Source: Lactarius indigo
Taxonomy: Eukaryota > Basidiomycota > Agaricomycetes > Russulales > Russulaceae
Direction: 5' to 3'
Assembly (NCBI GenBank): GCA_025766275.1
Contig: JAFKAC010000031.1
Span: 310,001-374,000 of the forward strand
DNA: 64,000 nucleotides
Positions 13,389-27,295 of this stretch are shown piece by piece. The notes below the pieces were generated by a model, which did no database searches, was not told where the DNA came from, and saw only the letters and a list, made by a program, of their open reading frames with translations. Position numbers and translations under genes: made by a program. Position 1 is the first letter of the stretch. Every line of letters begins with the position of its first letter.

Positions 13389-16300
13389 TCATGCACCATA
13401 ATGAACAAAATTCGCCCATCGCTCTAGACTAATTCGCCTCTTTCTCCGCAGCTTCCTCACGGCGTCCCGGAGTGCTTTAGCAGACCTCTCGTGATACGGC
13501 ACCGCGATATCTCTCCCCGAAAACATCGACTTGTAGAAGTGTTTAGCCAAGTCCCGCCCATCTTCATCAACCATCGCCCACATCGTCCCTACCACGCTCC
13601 GAAAACCGCAGAACTGCACCGCCGCAGCAAGATGCAGCACTTCGTCCGCGATGCTTTCCTCGGTCAACTCGGCCGTGTGACAGGCCGAGAGGAACGCGAA
13701 CTCGGCTGTCGGAAGATGAGAGCGTACGATCTCGAGGAGCGTGAGTCGCTCGCCTCCGTGGAGCTCGAATGCGGCGTCGAACGGTTTCCCGGACTCTAGC
13801 GTACCATGGCACGCAAAGTGGACAAATCTATGGTTCCGGAGGTGGTCGACCACTGCACCAGCCGTCGCATTTTCTGAGATGAGACTGGTCACCTGCATAT
13901 TGAGCGCTTGTATAACTTCAATCTCTCCCCCGACATTTGGAAGGGATGGATCGGGTTGCGCTACGAGAAGTAGTGAAGGTAGATCAAACGACTGTGAAGT
14001 GAGATTGCACTCGCGGGACTGGACGAGCGCGGAGAGCGTTGGGGTATATGAAGAGATGTAGAGATCCATGAAATATCGCTTATCCGAGTTGCCGTGACTA
14101 TCGTCGGATGGGATGGGACCCATGGCATGGAGTGGAAGGGAACAAAAGACAGAAGTGGGACACCACCAGATTCGCGACTGTTCGGGTATGTTCAACTCCT
14201 GAAGTCTGTTGATTATTGGGTTTCCGACTAGCTTGTAGAGATCCGTGAGAACGGAGGCCAATGCGAGGTCGTATTGTCCGGAATCGAGACCGTGTTTGTT
14301 ACGCGCGCCCAATAGTTTATCCCTCAACCCATTCGCGCGATCATAGAAGTCATCGGGGGTGGCAATAAGAGATGGGGGAGAGTTATGAAGCAGGATGACG
14401 ATGTCTGAACGCCACTCGCTATGATTGATGACGATGACGGGACCCCTCGAGGCGGCTGAATAGAGAGCATCAAACGAGGTCCCCTTTAAGAAATCCCCGA
14501 AACCAGGAAAGGCCTGCATTTTTGAGATGAGTGTATCGCGCTCCTCCAAAAGCCTCCGATATTTTACGACAAGAAGACCAAATGAGTCCATCCCCTCATG
14601 GTTCTCGACTTCAGCTTCACCCGTGCCTGCGTCCCCGACAGGCGCAATAGACGTCGTCAACTCCTCGAGATCCCTATTGATCCTCGCGAATTCCTCAGCT
14701 AGTGGTGATCCTGACGCAATGAATGTTCGGAGGCCCCGCATCTCGGACCAGAGTGAGGCTCGTCCTTGTTCGAGAGTCTCGATGGCTTGCTTGACGCGAC
14801 CTGTGTCGACCAGATACGACGCGTAATCCAGCGTCACCTTTTCACAGCCTTCTCTCATCGAAACGAGCCGGGTGTGCTGGATTTGCAGAGTTGGGGCAAA
14901 GACCAGAGAGCTTTGCATTAGGGACATGGCGTTCTCATACGCAACCGCGACCGATGGATGACCGAAGCGTCGTGCAAAGCCTGCCCACAAGCACGAAGAC
15001 TGAAATCTGTCAGGTAAGCTGGCGTGTCTACTGTTGACAGCCATGGGGAACAGCTGGGTGTTGACTTCATCCAAGTCTTCTTTGCGACGGAGCAGCTGCC
15101 AGCGGGCGACTAAAGAAAAAATAAGAAATTGAGCTATTCGATATTGGACCTTCCGTGCGCTTGGGATATTGAGAATACCGCGGAGCAAAGTTATTGACTC
15201 GTTGAGGTACCCCACTCCATTGGTGCGCCGGAACGCACTGAAGAGTACTTCACTGAATAAGACAGCATGTGAAAATCCAAACGGATTACTGGACCGGAGA
15301 GAATCAAATATCGCCCGCGATGTTTCAACGGCCTTGTCGATGTCCATTTTTTGGTCGTTACACGTAGCGAAGACGATGTCTTCAAGGTGCCGCATATTAT
15401 CGACGGCCTCTCCAGCTGGGGCGTCAGGAAACAGAGTAGAATACCATTCGGTTAAATCTACCCTCATAGACGGGAGCGAGGAAGGGTTTAAAACTTCTGG
15501 ACGACGTGAGAGCAGTTCTTCAAGGTCTGGTGTCAGCGTGGCGCCAGAGTAATCGAAGCGCCGCTGTGCATTTCTCCACAATATTTCAGTGAGAAAAGTG
15601 CGCAGCGGGCCTCTGAGAGCAGCAGAGCTGAGAAAGCGGCGAAAATGATATATCGCCTCCTCCAAATACTCCGGGTTCTTATAAACGACCGAACGGCCAT
15701 TCGTGAGCATTGTGAGCAGCGGTATAGCCATGGCGTGTGGTGAGCCTAGATGATCTGCGGCCGCACGGGAGGATATGGTTTGTTCACAGGCAGCTATTGC
15801 CTCTTCGCAATCTTCATTTGAATAGGTCATGATGAAGCGAGTAAAAAGGCACATCGCAAGAAGGTAGGAAGCTTCTTGAAAGCCGGGCAGGCGCGTAGCC
15901 CGCCTCAAGCATTCAATGACACCATTTAAGGGCTGTTTTTCTGTACGGAGGCCAATCAGAGCAGCAATTGCCAAAGCCTTAAGGGCGTTGGTTGTGTGAG
16001 CGGCCGGGCTATCGGATGCAAGGAGTCCGTGGCAAAGGGTCGTCATCTCCTCAATGTCTCGCGCCGCGTCACCAGATCCCAACACCACCCGAATGCTCAA
16101 CGCGTGCACAAGCAATGCTGTAAGATTGGGCGGGATATTAAATGCTACGAGGGGCTGGTCCCGGAGGTAGCGGAAGTATTCGGCAGAGTATTTGGCGTCT
16201 TCTGGTTGCTTGAACGCATGTGAGCGATGAAGAAGGGCAAACGCGAGATGGAAGAAATTCTGAAGGGTGTTGAAACTCGGTGCTTCCCCCGGTTGTTGTG

Positions 16301-16567
16301 CCAGAAATATCGCTTTCGTGAAATAAAAAATAGATCCGTCGTAGTCCTCTCTCTGACCTAACACTTTGCCGCGCACGAAATGCACCATACCCAGAGTTTG
16401 GAGACAGGTACGGTGCCGAGGATGCGATTTAGGAAACAATGAAAGGGAAAACTGAAGAACGGCGATGGTATCATCGATCTCGTGAAGCGGGGCTATTAAT
16501 AAGCGAAAATTACCACAAGGGTAAAAGCTGAAAGGCTCGGGACTTACGTACGGGCTGTATAGTCCAT
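13389..16567 (-). CDS. TPR-CHAT protein, intact copy 2
   Basis: Two exons (16567-16552 and 16492-13389, intron 16493-16551 with GTACGT..TTAATAG) encode about 1039 residues. The first exon is only 16 nt; I chose it because the ATG is joined in frame and the same tiny-first-exon layout occurs in copy 1. Residues about 30-700 are helical repeats of the TPR/SEL kind (recurring L-x-x-A-x-x-Y/F and D-x-x-E-A-I patterns). The last 300 residues form a CHAT domain, a caspase-like fold: the putative catalytic His lies in H-F-A-C-H-G (about residue 901) and Cys in L-S-A-C-H-T-A (about 943), followed by G-T-M-W-A-M-V-D. CHAT-TPR proteins are known as regulated proteases in bacteria. In fungi the partners are unknown; a role in self/non-self sensing or cell death is my inference. 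The only fully open copy here. Confidence 0.9.
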
Positions 16568-17086
16568 GGTTCGAACGTCAGCTCTTGGAAATAGCGGGAA
16601 AAAACAATCGTGACGGTGGTCCCAAAGGAAGCCCACCTTCCTCCGCGGCATCAATCAAAAGAACGCCGGACAGCGTCAATATCCACATTTCAACATGTGT
16701 AGACCCTACATTACCACGGTGAGGCAGTCATACGCACAACACGATCATCGTGACCTAGCAGGTCAACTAAAGGCAGAGTCATCCCTAGAAGTAGCGCCTC
16801 ATGTTAGCTTAGACAGAGTTGCACGTCCTGCAGATCAACCTTAGGTCACGGTACTCAAAGTACTGCACTCCGATACTCCGAGTCATCTCCGAGTCCGTCA
16901 CAACTCTTCACGACCACGGCCTCGCCTTTATCCCCAATGAACACCTTGAAGTCATTCTCGTGCTGCGAACTCAACGTCAATGTTGCTTGTCGGGTCGCTG
17001 GGCAACTTGAATAAACCAGGAACGGCGGTTCGTACGGTGTTATAAATCCCGCTCTTTCCCTACGGTAACACCTCTCACGCCTTCCA
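16568..17086. other. Intergenic, probable CHAT promoter
   Basis: Upstream of the intact CHAT gene (minus strand). No recognisable gene and no clear TATA box. Confidence 0.4.
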
Positions 17087-18450
17087 ATGCCACGCCGACT
17101 TGACCGTAACCTCTCGTCGTCCCGATCAAATAAACTATGCATCCCTGGAACGACGCTTTTCTTCCACAATCAAAGGCTACTTACGAATATGAATACGGTA
17201 GATCGTCGGTTCAAGTCAATCGAGAACTGGGCGAAAAACGTCACGATCTCGCCATCCGCGATTGCAACGAGCCAGACAAGTTCGTTACACGAGCACGACC
17301 CCTCTGGAGAAAACGCAACTGTGGAATCTGAGGTAAGTACTTAATATTGCACTATGCACTATACTCAGTTTCCCAAGTCTAACGTCGAATCACAGCCCCG
17401 CCGTCTATATTACAAACCGAACTGGTTCCGCAAGATGACCCCAAATTGTTCGCCAGGCTCGATCCCTACCTGCCGCCTGGCACAGAGACAAACAATCGCT
17501 TCCGGCGGGTATTTATTCCGACATACGAGAGATGGGTCGGCACGCGAGCCAACCCATGGGTCATTCCGGACCATGTGGCCATCCCCGTCCTTCAAACCAT
17601 CTGGGACGCTGTATACATGGCGGATGGGGTAGAGTGGACGTTCAAGGCGAATGATCCGGTTTTTCTTTGTGTATGTACACAAACACATTCTCTATCTGGA
17701 ACTACTTATTGTCTACCTGTACTACATAGATCAACCAACGTCTATTCGAATGGCGCGCGTCATTCAAGTCGACTGCGGAAATAATGGTCGAAGAGTTCTT
17801 CGAGTTCAGCGGCGAGTCTTTGGAATCGTTAGACGGGCGTCAAGAATGGGCCACAGGAATGCTTGATAGCTTCAAATCTGTATTTGGAGAGGACAAAAAG
17901 TGTATTCCTTGATCAACGAGATTTTACTGACGTTTCGCTCTTTCAGGGCAAGCAGAGGTTGATGCACTAGCCGTTCATTGTCCGAGTTTTCGCTGCACAC
18001 CTCGTCCGTCTCGCCGGCGCAATAGACACTGATCTAGATGTTGAAGGCTTTTCCTCTACTCAAAAGTACCCGTCGAGGGGTGCGTTGGCCCTCGCAACTG
18101 CCACGGTAAGCATTCGACCAACGCGTCAACAAGTACTGAAATTTCTCTAAGGTCGAGCGGGTTCTTCAATTATGGGCCAATGGGGAAATGGGTCCACCCG
18201 TCACTGTGCCGACCAAGAGGTAGTTGAAGACTTACATGAAGGCCGCTCCGAGGCTCAATCCTGCGAATGGCGACATCTTCACATTCTCCGCCGACGTTTG
18301 GGCAGCACCAACTACTAACTACTATAAGTCGATCACACAAATGAAGCCAAGCTCACTTGAGGCAATTGTTGAGGCAGCGAATACCTTCTTGTCTCAAGCG
18401 CGTCTTCAAGAGGCACTGACAGCGTCGAGAATGACAACAGCGACATTCGT
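17087..18450 (+). pseudogene. Unrecognised protein gene, disrupted
   Basis: Gene-like sequence: several open blocks join through plausible short introns (for example GTAAGT at 17333 to CACAG at about 17397, GTATGT near 17670 and GTAAGC near 18104), and the blocks have biased, protein-like composition such as D-P-Y-L-P-P-G-T near 17460 and the W-V-I-P-D-H-V block near 17555. I do not recognise the family. Two in-frame TAG codons interrupt it (in the block after the intron ending near 17946, and at about 18221), and the junction after the first intron is out of phase. Seen: exon-like blocks and stops. Inferred: a decayed member of a lineage-specific fungal family. A different exon structure that avoids the stops cannot be excluded. 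Confidence 0.5.
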
Positions 18451-18868
18451 GCATGTCTGGTGGACAATTCGGACCTTGATTCGGGCTCAGAATAGATATA
18501 TTGTGTGCACGGTCAGTCTCCAGATCTTTTTTTTTACAATAATTTGCGACTATAGTGGCATTTCATCGTAACTTACTACAGTTTTCTATACTTTATAGTA
18601 AGAACCGCTTTTAATTTTACCAAAATCGCGCTAGGACAGAGCTCTGAAATTTACTTGACGACGTCTCTCGTGGCACGTGAATGCATAAACCATCATGCAT
18701 ACGGATATTCTACGGCTAAAATGTTCTATATACCAATCAACGTGCACTACTCCGCTGCTCCTTTTTATTTTCTTAGCGGACTAGGAAATGGTACAGGGCA
18801 GGCAACGGTGCGAGATGTTAGCAAAGAAGAGATACGAAATAATACGGCGCGCGCCGGGCTACATTATA
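18451..18868. other. Intergenic, nothing recognised
   Basis: AT-richer spacer between the disrupted gene and the 3' end of WBP1; no feature supported. Confidence 0.45.
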
Positions 18869-20431
18869 TTATTCGGTCTTGGCACTTTTACCCTTCTTAC
18901 TCCCCTTATCCTCTCCTGCTAGCCACAACGTCGCAAACAACAAAAAGCCGACGCTAGTGCTGATTGCTCCAGTGTAGTACGGCCACGCCGCGCTCAAGAA
19001 ACGCGGGTAACCATCGTGGCGCGGTGGGACGACTGGCACCGTCATGCTCGCCTGGAGGGGCGTCCAGCCGCGACGACGGTAGTCGAGCACGAACTTGAAC
19101 ACGCCGTGGCGGTCGGGGACGCGGAACGAGGCTCTGTACAGGCCAGGCTTTCCCGAGACGGGGAGGAGCGCGGTGCGGATGTGCGGGTCGAGCATCGTGA
19201 AGTCGAGCTGGAGGTCTTGCAGCCCGGAGTAAGGCGCCCATCCGCTCTTGGCATCGTACTGGGAGATGCGAGCCTCAAATGCCTGTAGAATGATGACGGG
19301 TCAGCAGCGTTTTTTTTTGCAACCTAGGTTTGGTGGTCGGGACGCACGATATTTTCGTTGATGGTGTAGTGTTCGCGTGGCTCGGTCTCGTTCAAGAGGT
19401 GGTGCGTTGTGCTGTCGATGCGAAGCACAAGCTTCTCGTGGAACGTCCAGGCTGCTACATCGCGAGCAAACTGCGCATTTCCGGACTTGTCGCCTCTGCA
19501 AAAGAAAACCCGGTTTAGGGGAGCTGCGGTGAGTGGAGAAAACGGGATTCACGCACGATGGAAGCGGCTTGTTCGCGTATTCATCGGAAAATAGCTCGAC
19601 GCCGCCAACCCAGGTAATGCGTGCGCTGTCGCGGGTCTGGAAACCGGTCACGATACCCAAAGAACTGCCCGCCCAGAGACCTTCTCCGCCACGTTCGGCA
19701 TAATCGAACACGACGTCAGCACTTGCGTCCGAGTCGGTGTCGGAGGCAAAGCTCTCGGCCGGCGCGTGAAGGATAGGAACGAGTAAGGGGTTGTTGCCGT
19801 GCGCGAAGGGAATACCGGAGAACCATACGGGAGGCGTGTTAGGAGTCAAGAAAGGATGCGCCGGAGGGATGGAGACGGGGATGACGCCTGGGGGCGTGTC
19901 CCGCGCGGGGAAATGGGAAATGAGTGGGGTTCCGGGAGGAGGGAGGATGAGGGAGAACTCTGAGGCGAGGGTAAAGATGGGCGTTTGCTTCGGGGAGAGA
20001 GCGACAATGAGGTTCGTGCCCGCGTTGAGGGCAGCGACGAGGGACTGAGGGGTGACGTCCTGAGCAAAAGCTGGAAGAGTTCAGAGAAGTGGGTATTTCG
20101 AAGTAAAAGACTCTCACCTTTTGAGTCTGGAGCAAAGAGAATTATGTGGTCAAAACCTGGGACGTCGTCTTCAATGATACGTGGTGTCTCAGCCTTGGGG
20201 GCACGGAAGGTCAGGTCATAACCTTGTTCTGTACACTAGTGAGCGGTGCTGGCTTATCACTTGGGTTATTTATGGCTCACTTTCAAGATTGTCAAAGAAG
20301 ATGGTAAAGTTGTCACGGCTCAAGTCAGGCTGGAGCAAGACGAGTACCGAATCGCCAGTACTTGACCTTGCTTGTACGATAGAAAAAAGACTGAATAGCG
20401 AGAGGCAGACTGCGCCAAGAGACGGCAACAT
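18869..20431 (-). CDS. WBP1: Oligosaccharyltransferase subunit WBP1/OST48
   Basis: Subunit of the ER oligosaccharyltransferase that transfers the dolichol-linked glycan to Asn of nascent proteins. ATG at 20431 opens a signal peptide (M-L-P-S-L-G-A-V-C-L-S-L-F-S-L-F) followed by the DDOST block S-V-L-V-L-L-Q-P-D-L. Introns start at 20280 (GTGAGC), near 20116 (GTGAGAG), near 19557 (GTGCGTG) and near 19347 (GTGCGTC); all join in frame. The lumenal region contains I-T-W-V-G-G-V-E-L-F-S and Y-T-I-N-E-N, the C-terminal part contains P-H-I-R-T and W-P-Y-Y, and a single transmembrane helix with a lysine-rich cytosolic tail ends the protein, as expected for an ER type I protein. No frame break was found. 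The gene lies divergent to adenylate kinase, with about 410 bp between the starts. Confidence 0.92.
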
Positions 20432-20844
20432 ACTCGTGTATGTGCCCGACGAAGGTGGTGAAGATGAGGATGAAGGCGGAGGCCAAGTGTGTTGACAACT
20501 GGCCACCCACGCGACACGTATCTAATTCTATTCTTTGCTAATTTTAGACACCACCGAGATCCCCACTCGCTCCCCTCCATTCAAATAAAATAAAATAGAG
20601 GCTCTGAACTATTGAGATAACGTCTCTCTAACGAAATGATATTTGACGAACATCGTCAGAAAGACACAAAAAACTGCGACTCGAAGGTCCACGTGTAATT
20701 CTCCGCGGACCGGCTCGGACCGGATACCGAACTCGGGCTTAAGTCCGGACAGCCCGGACTTTTGGTCTCGACTTTGGTTGTTCATAGTCCTCAAGCCTTC
20801 GAGCACTACCACCAACACCACCCACCACTCTTACCCCTCCGAAG

Positions 20845-21871
<1,027 letters not shown>

Positions 21872-22080
21872 CGACGTTCCCCTTCCCCCAATAGCCGTAC
21901 CTTAGACATAGTCTAGCACAGACCTCGGACGCGGACTAGATGGCGACCCCTGTGAGGGGTTCTGTTCCTAGAAATATCATATGGTGAGGGTAGATATAGT
22001 TGGCATAGTCTGAATCCCATCCAAGATAAAGTAAGATAAATGGGCGACGGACAAAAGAGTGTTAAGTTGGTATTTTCACG
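21872..22080. other. Converging 3' ends
   Basis: About 200 bp between the stops of adenylate kinase and the ABC transporter; holds both 3' UTRs only. Confidence 0.5.
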
Positions 22081-25000
22081 TCACCGAGTCTCCCGCACCC
22101 AGATCCACACTACGGTCAGCACACTCGCGGCGAAACCCACGATAAATGCAAATAACACGAGCACGTCGCGATAATAATTATTCCCATCAAATCCGAATAA
22201 CTGACGTCGAGGGTTCAGTTTGCCATTAAACCAAAACCAAAAAATGAGGACGCACGACGTTCATGATGAGGGTAGCAGAGACGTTCACGGGCACGCCCTG
22301 CAGGGTATCTTGTATCTCGAGCCCCGAGTTGACCTCGTTGACCGAGAGCGCCTCGAGCGCGTACTTGAGCGGGCACATCCACTGCAACCACCGCAGCACC
22401 TGCGGGATCGAGTTGAGGTGGACAAAGAAGCCCGCGAACGTCATTTGGTACAGCCCGCTTAGCGCGCTGAGCAGGAGCGCGAGACCGCCATTGCATACAG
22501 CCGCTCCAAGGAGGAAATTCTGGCCGACTCACGCGTCAGTGGGGATTCGTCAGACGTAGATGCGGGGAAAAATCTTACAAATAGGGTCATCGTTATCGTG
22601 TATAGCACGAGGATGAGCAGGAACTTGAAGTAGTTGGCGGCGTGTGGAGCGAGACCGCCCATCCAGTACGTTCTGGTGTAGTGTATGCGTCATTAGAGAG
22701 AAACACTGGATTGGTCTGCTAGTACTCACACGGTACCGACGATGATAGTGGGAATGATGCGCAACGGCACGACGTCAAAGATGAGGCGGACTAATAGCCA
22801 CGCCGTAGGACTGGAAGGCGAGTCGTCGTTAGGTTCGCGGTACCCGACAATACGTAGGGAATTTTACAGACTTGTAGTATGCGTTCGAACGTTCGCGAAC
22901 GAACAATGGGCGTGTCTCGAGTACATTGTACAGCGCACTTAGAGACGAGAACGCGATTAAGGAACCCTGTCGTGCGTCAAGTTATTAGTATGACGGGGCA
23001 TAAAAAAGTTTCATCGCAGGCAGACGTACCAGGAAGAAGAGGCATCCTACGCGCGACTGGAAGCCCGCGATGCTATTGCCTGTTTTCCAGTACAGCCCGC
23101 CGCAGAACACACCGAGCAGCGCGGATATCACGATGTGCGCGAGGAAGAACGTCTTGTCCCTAAAAACAAAAAATTGAACGCTAATCAAAACGACCGCATC
23201 GCTTCTGGAGGTTTCACGAACCGTCGTAGCACCTTCCACTCTCTCCCCGCGAGCACCTGCAGCTGCGTCAAGAACGCGGCAGCGTTCCTCGGCTGCGCGA
23301 GTTTCCGGAGCGCGCTTCCGCGTTCGTGCTGGTTCACGGTAACGTCGGGGATGGCGCCGGTCTCCTTGGTCAGACTTGGGCTATCTGGCTGCTGTGTTGG
23401 TGGAGCATGTGCGAGGTCAAGCAGATGGTCCGCAACATTGTACCCGGGGGTACAAGGCGAGCCGCGCTCCGCGAAGTACTCAGCTGGCGCAAGACCTCCC
23501 GGCCCCTCGTACAACGCATGCCCGTCGGCAAGCAGGACGATGCGGTCAAACGTTTGGTATATTTGCGAGTTGGGCTGGTGGATGGTGGCGATCACGGCGG
23601 TTGGGTTGTCCGCGTCGTGTGCGACTGCATGCAGGACCGCGGTGACTTTGGCAGCGGAGACCGAATCCAAACCTTAAAAATGAAAGTGTTTATTCAACAT
23701 CAGCCAGTGAAGAAAGGACACGAACGCACCGGAAGTAGGTTCGTCGAGGATGAGCACGTCCGGGCTCGCAACGAGCTCGAGCCCAATGCTGACCCGTCGC
23801 ATCTCTCCACCGCTTATTCCGCGGGCATAGGATGTTCGTCCTCCAATGCGCGAATCACGCACGTGAGTGAGTCCCAGCTGCTCGAGCACATCTGCAACAC
23901 GCTGGCGCTTCTCGGCGTCTGTGACGTATTCCGGCAGGCGTAGACGCGCAGCAAAAAGTAGCGCCTCGCTGACAGTAAGCATCGCTGGGAGTACGTCCTG
24001 TTGAGGGACAAATCCAATGCGGGGTGTACGCGCCTCGCGCGACGGATCGCCAGGGAATCGCACGCTGCCGGATGTATAACCCGTTTTGTTCTTGGTTGCC
24101 AGGATCTCAATAAGTGTTGTTTTTCCAGCACCTGGATGTCAAAGCATTATTCAGAACGGACACCTCACAACGAGAAAAAGGTGCGCACCGCTAGGCCCCA
24201 GGATACCCAACAACTGTCCTGGCTCCACACGGCCATTGATTCCATCCAAAATGACCTTATCGTCCAAAGACTTCGAACCGCCCAGTCGTAACGATGACCC
24301 GCTACCACCTGCGCGGGGCACGACGTACGATACATCGGACCATTCGACCGCAAAACCTCCATGTCGCCCTTTTCCTTCACCGATGTAGGCCGCACCAAGC
24401 CGCCGTTGCTTCCTTCGAGTCCACCATCCGATGAAAAGTCCAAACAGCGCCAAAGCGATGAGCGCACCGACGGCCGCGAGACCCCCGATGACACCACCAC
24501 TGAGCGAGTTCCCATGGCCGCTCGCATCGCTGGAGGTGCCGCTTGTAGTATCGATGACGCCCTGTCGAACGCATTCGCCGAAGTCACATCCAGTAAGCGA
24601 TAGACCGGTGGTGCCAAATACGCTCTTCAATAGGCTCTGCTGGAAACTGCATGACGCAGTCCCGCTTGTGGAAAGTGGGTCGCACGCTATTGTTAGCTCT
24701 CCGGTGAGTGAATCGATGGTGTTAGTCAGGTTCAGCTTCCCGCCGCCACAGAATGCGGCACCGGGACGACAGGTGCACTGGAGGCTGGAACATGTCCAGG
24801 TTGCGCCCTTCGAATCCAAGAGGCTTTGCGTGCATCCTTCGGCGGCGCAATAAAACTGCTCCACGCCATCATACCATAATTGTACATAGGCAGAACCCGA
24901 GGCGCCAAAAGAGGTGGCGTTAGGCTGGGGTGTTAGGGAGGTATTCAAGGTGCGGAGGATCGTGAGAGTCGAAGAGAGCGGAAATATGGCTTGGATAGTG

Positions 25001-25498
25001 GGGTTCTAGGTCGTATGTGGATAAAAGAAGCTCCGAGGAAAGAAGAAGGGGAATACTCACGATGACCGCACAACTCATCTCGCCCGCGGCGAATACTCGT
25101 GGAGTGGTATTACATGTGAGGGTATTATTTAGACCGCTTTGTTCTGGATGTCGCCGCTGCTGGTGTTCCGGGAGGCGGCGGTGAACGAACTCTGGCAAAC
25201 TGTGGGGGCTTGACACACGTTGCAACCCGTACCCGTCCACCCGTCAGGGCAAGTACACGCAGAGACATTGCCAAACGATGTTGCAGAGGCGCCAGAAACG
25301 AGAGAGCGTTGCGTGCCCTGGAATATGTCGCCGCCGCAACCAGGGGCCGAACAAGTTGCACCACCGAAACCTGGCGGACACGCACAGGTAGAAGAGTTGA
25401 TAGGCACGCCGTAGTTCTCGCAAGAGACTTGGGCGCGAGCAGAGGCTGCCAAAGCAAGCCAGGCAATAGCCCAAGAGATTCCTGCCATGATTTTAACA
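22081..25498 (-). CDS. ABCG half transporter, ADP1-like, with EGF-type N-terminus
   Basis: ATG at 25498 starts a signal peptide, then a Cys-rich lumenal or extracellular part with EGF-like spacing (C-A-C-P-P-G-F-G-G and C-T-C-P-D-G-W-T-G-T-G-C), a transmembrane segment near 24440, and an ABC domain. Walker A G-P-S-G-A-G-K-T-T is formed across an intron near 24140-24190; the signature I-S-G-G-E-M-R-R-V-S and Walker B V-L-I-L-D-E-P-T-S-G follow, then the ABCG transmembrane domain. The last intron lies near 22205-22255 and the stop at 22081. The order EGF-TM-NBD-TMD is that of yeast Adp1-like proteins; the substrate is unknown. One frame break near 25140 (an A-run one base short) lies in the lumenal part. 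An alternative is that the transporter starts downstream, but the signal peptide argues against that. Confidence 0.86.
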
Positions 25499-26501
25499 GG
25501 AGCCTGAGGTTGCGAAGGGGAAAGTCGAGGATGGGACCTAAGGAGTGACACTAGCAGGGTTCAATTTACATCGACAAGGGTCGACAGGTTTAACCCCATG
25601 TGGCGTAGAGCGGAAAGAGCCGTCCAATCAAGACGTGACCACGGTCCGGGTACGTACTCAAAAGCCAATTCTGCACCTTCTCTCGGGGATTTACTTATCG
25701 GCACATCAAAGACGACTGATTAGTCTGTCTGCACATAATGCTTCTGGAGTTCGAGTTCTCGTCGAGTGGTATTCTTCAGTAGGGCTACCAAAATGACGTT
25801 CACTGGTATGACGGCCCTGATGGCGGTGATACAGTATTACGGATAAATAACCACGCCAACACTTGATAAGTGAAACGACAACTCGTGGAACGCACGAAGT
25901 ATTCGGGTTATTAGTAGACTTTGTACCGCAAAATTTCGTTATTTCGTCAAAAGTCATCCCCACCTCATTGCAGTATTTGAGCAGGCTCAAATCGGTAGAA
26001 TCCGGGGGTGGCTAAGACAAGGATCAGGACACGAAGCCTTGCACGAAGCACGAGCTTCGGGTCTAAGAGCCCAGATCTTTCAGTGTCGGCAAGCTGGTTT
26101 AATTATCACCACCCACATGCCATCGGTCGTACGGACATACAGATACCAGGATGTAGAGAAGTACACAGGACTCACGAAGAGGAGGTTTGCGTGGCCGATG
26201 TTCACTGGCCCAACTCTCCAACCCGATAGGGATCAATTGGCGAGGGTGACAACCCTCACAAATATTGGCTTCACACGTGAACACCATTCCGCTGACCTGC
26301 CGGGTAAAGGGCTAAGGAGAAGCTTCGTATAGAGAACAGCGTATTGAGCAGGAAACGGGGGCCATCCACTTTATCTCTTTGGGGAGAGAGTAGTTGAGTG
26401 AGTGTTCAGGCGTTGAAACGAAGAATGATTGAGGGGGGTGCAGTGCCAGTCCAATATGTAACGCGCGTGTAAAAGCCGAAGCATCACATAAATATCTGAT
26501 A
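25499..26501. other. Intergenic, nothing recognised
   Basis: Contains the ABC transporter promoter side and the 3' flank of the MCP1-like gene. Short open frames lack domains. Confidence 0.5.
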
Positions 26502-27295
26502 TTAAAGACGATACACAATCGATTGGGTGAGCGCTGCCTGATACCGCACTGCCATCGATGCAAAGGCGTATAGGGGTTCACGAGCGATGATTGCGAGCCC
26601 CGTCAGAACAGGTACTATTGCAGCGCCCGCCAGTGCGCGTCTCGCCCTGCGCCCCGGCAGCTTCAAACCCGGCGACCACGTCGACCAGATGATACCGATT
26701 CCATCTGCAGCAGTGTAGTGCAACACCGAGGACAAGGAAGGAATATAGTATGGTGCTCCGGCGAGGCCAGCCACTCAGGGCTGCCTTGACGAACTCGTAG
26801 TCGAGCTCTGAAGGGCTGAAGGATGAGATTGGTGGCGCAGGGTCCGCTGGCGCGAGGCGGTGCGTGATGAAATGCACAGGCAGAAAGAAGAATGCGGTGG
26901 CATATCCGGTTACAGAGAGCGCGCTGGTGAGTGGGCGCGACACGCGCGGAGAGAAAAGACGCTTGATGATTGCGCTGGAAGAGTGTATGAACAGCGGCCC
27001 GAATAGGAGGTACCGCTCTCCGAACATAGTCTGGTAGTACTCGCGTCCCAGCAACTGGCCGAACGAAAACGCTAAGTATGCATTGGGAAATGGATGAGAG
27101 GGGAGAGAACGTAACCATAGTCTGGGACGACAGCGCGGAGCCACCAATGTTAGCTGCAGCGGGCGCGGTGAGGTGTACGAGGAGGAAAGTCGTGATAAAT
27201 GGTGCAGATCCATGAGAGAGTGCAGTTAGCACGGACGATGCACGAGTGCGCCAAGGCGCGCTAGCGTTGGGTTTGTCTGCAGAATTGGACACCAT
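26502..27295 (-). CDS. MCP1: MCP1-like mitochondrial membrane protein
   Basis: ATG at 27295, one intron 27055-27115 (GTTACG..GGCCAG). The product has several hydrophobic helices and matches the MCP1 transmembrane family (DUF1691): H-G-S-A-P-F-I-T-T-F-L-L-V-H, N-I-G-G-S-A-L-S-S-Q-T, then L-L-G-R-E-Y-Y-Q-T directly after the splice junction, and a C-terminal G-I-I-W-S-T-W. In yeast Mcp1 sits in the mitochondrial outer membrane, recruits Vps13 and supports lipid exchange when ERMES is missing. A one-base insertion near 26700-26712 (in the block before G-I-G-I-I-W) shifts the frame between two well-conserved halves. The family call is good; whether the gene is whole depends on that one base. Confidence 0.8.

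Noticed and set aside
18500..18560. A T-run near 18525 as a retroelement scar
   Set aside because: No flanking direct repeat.
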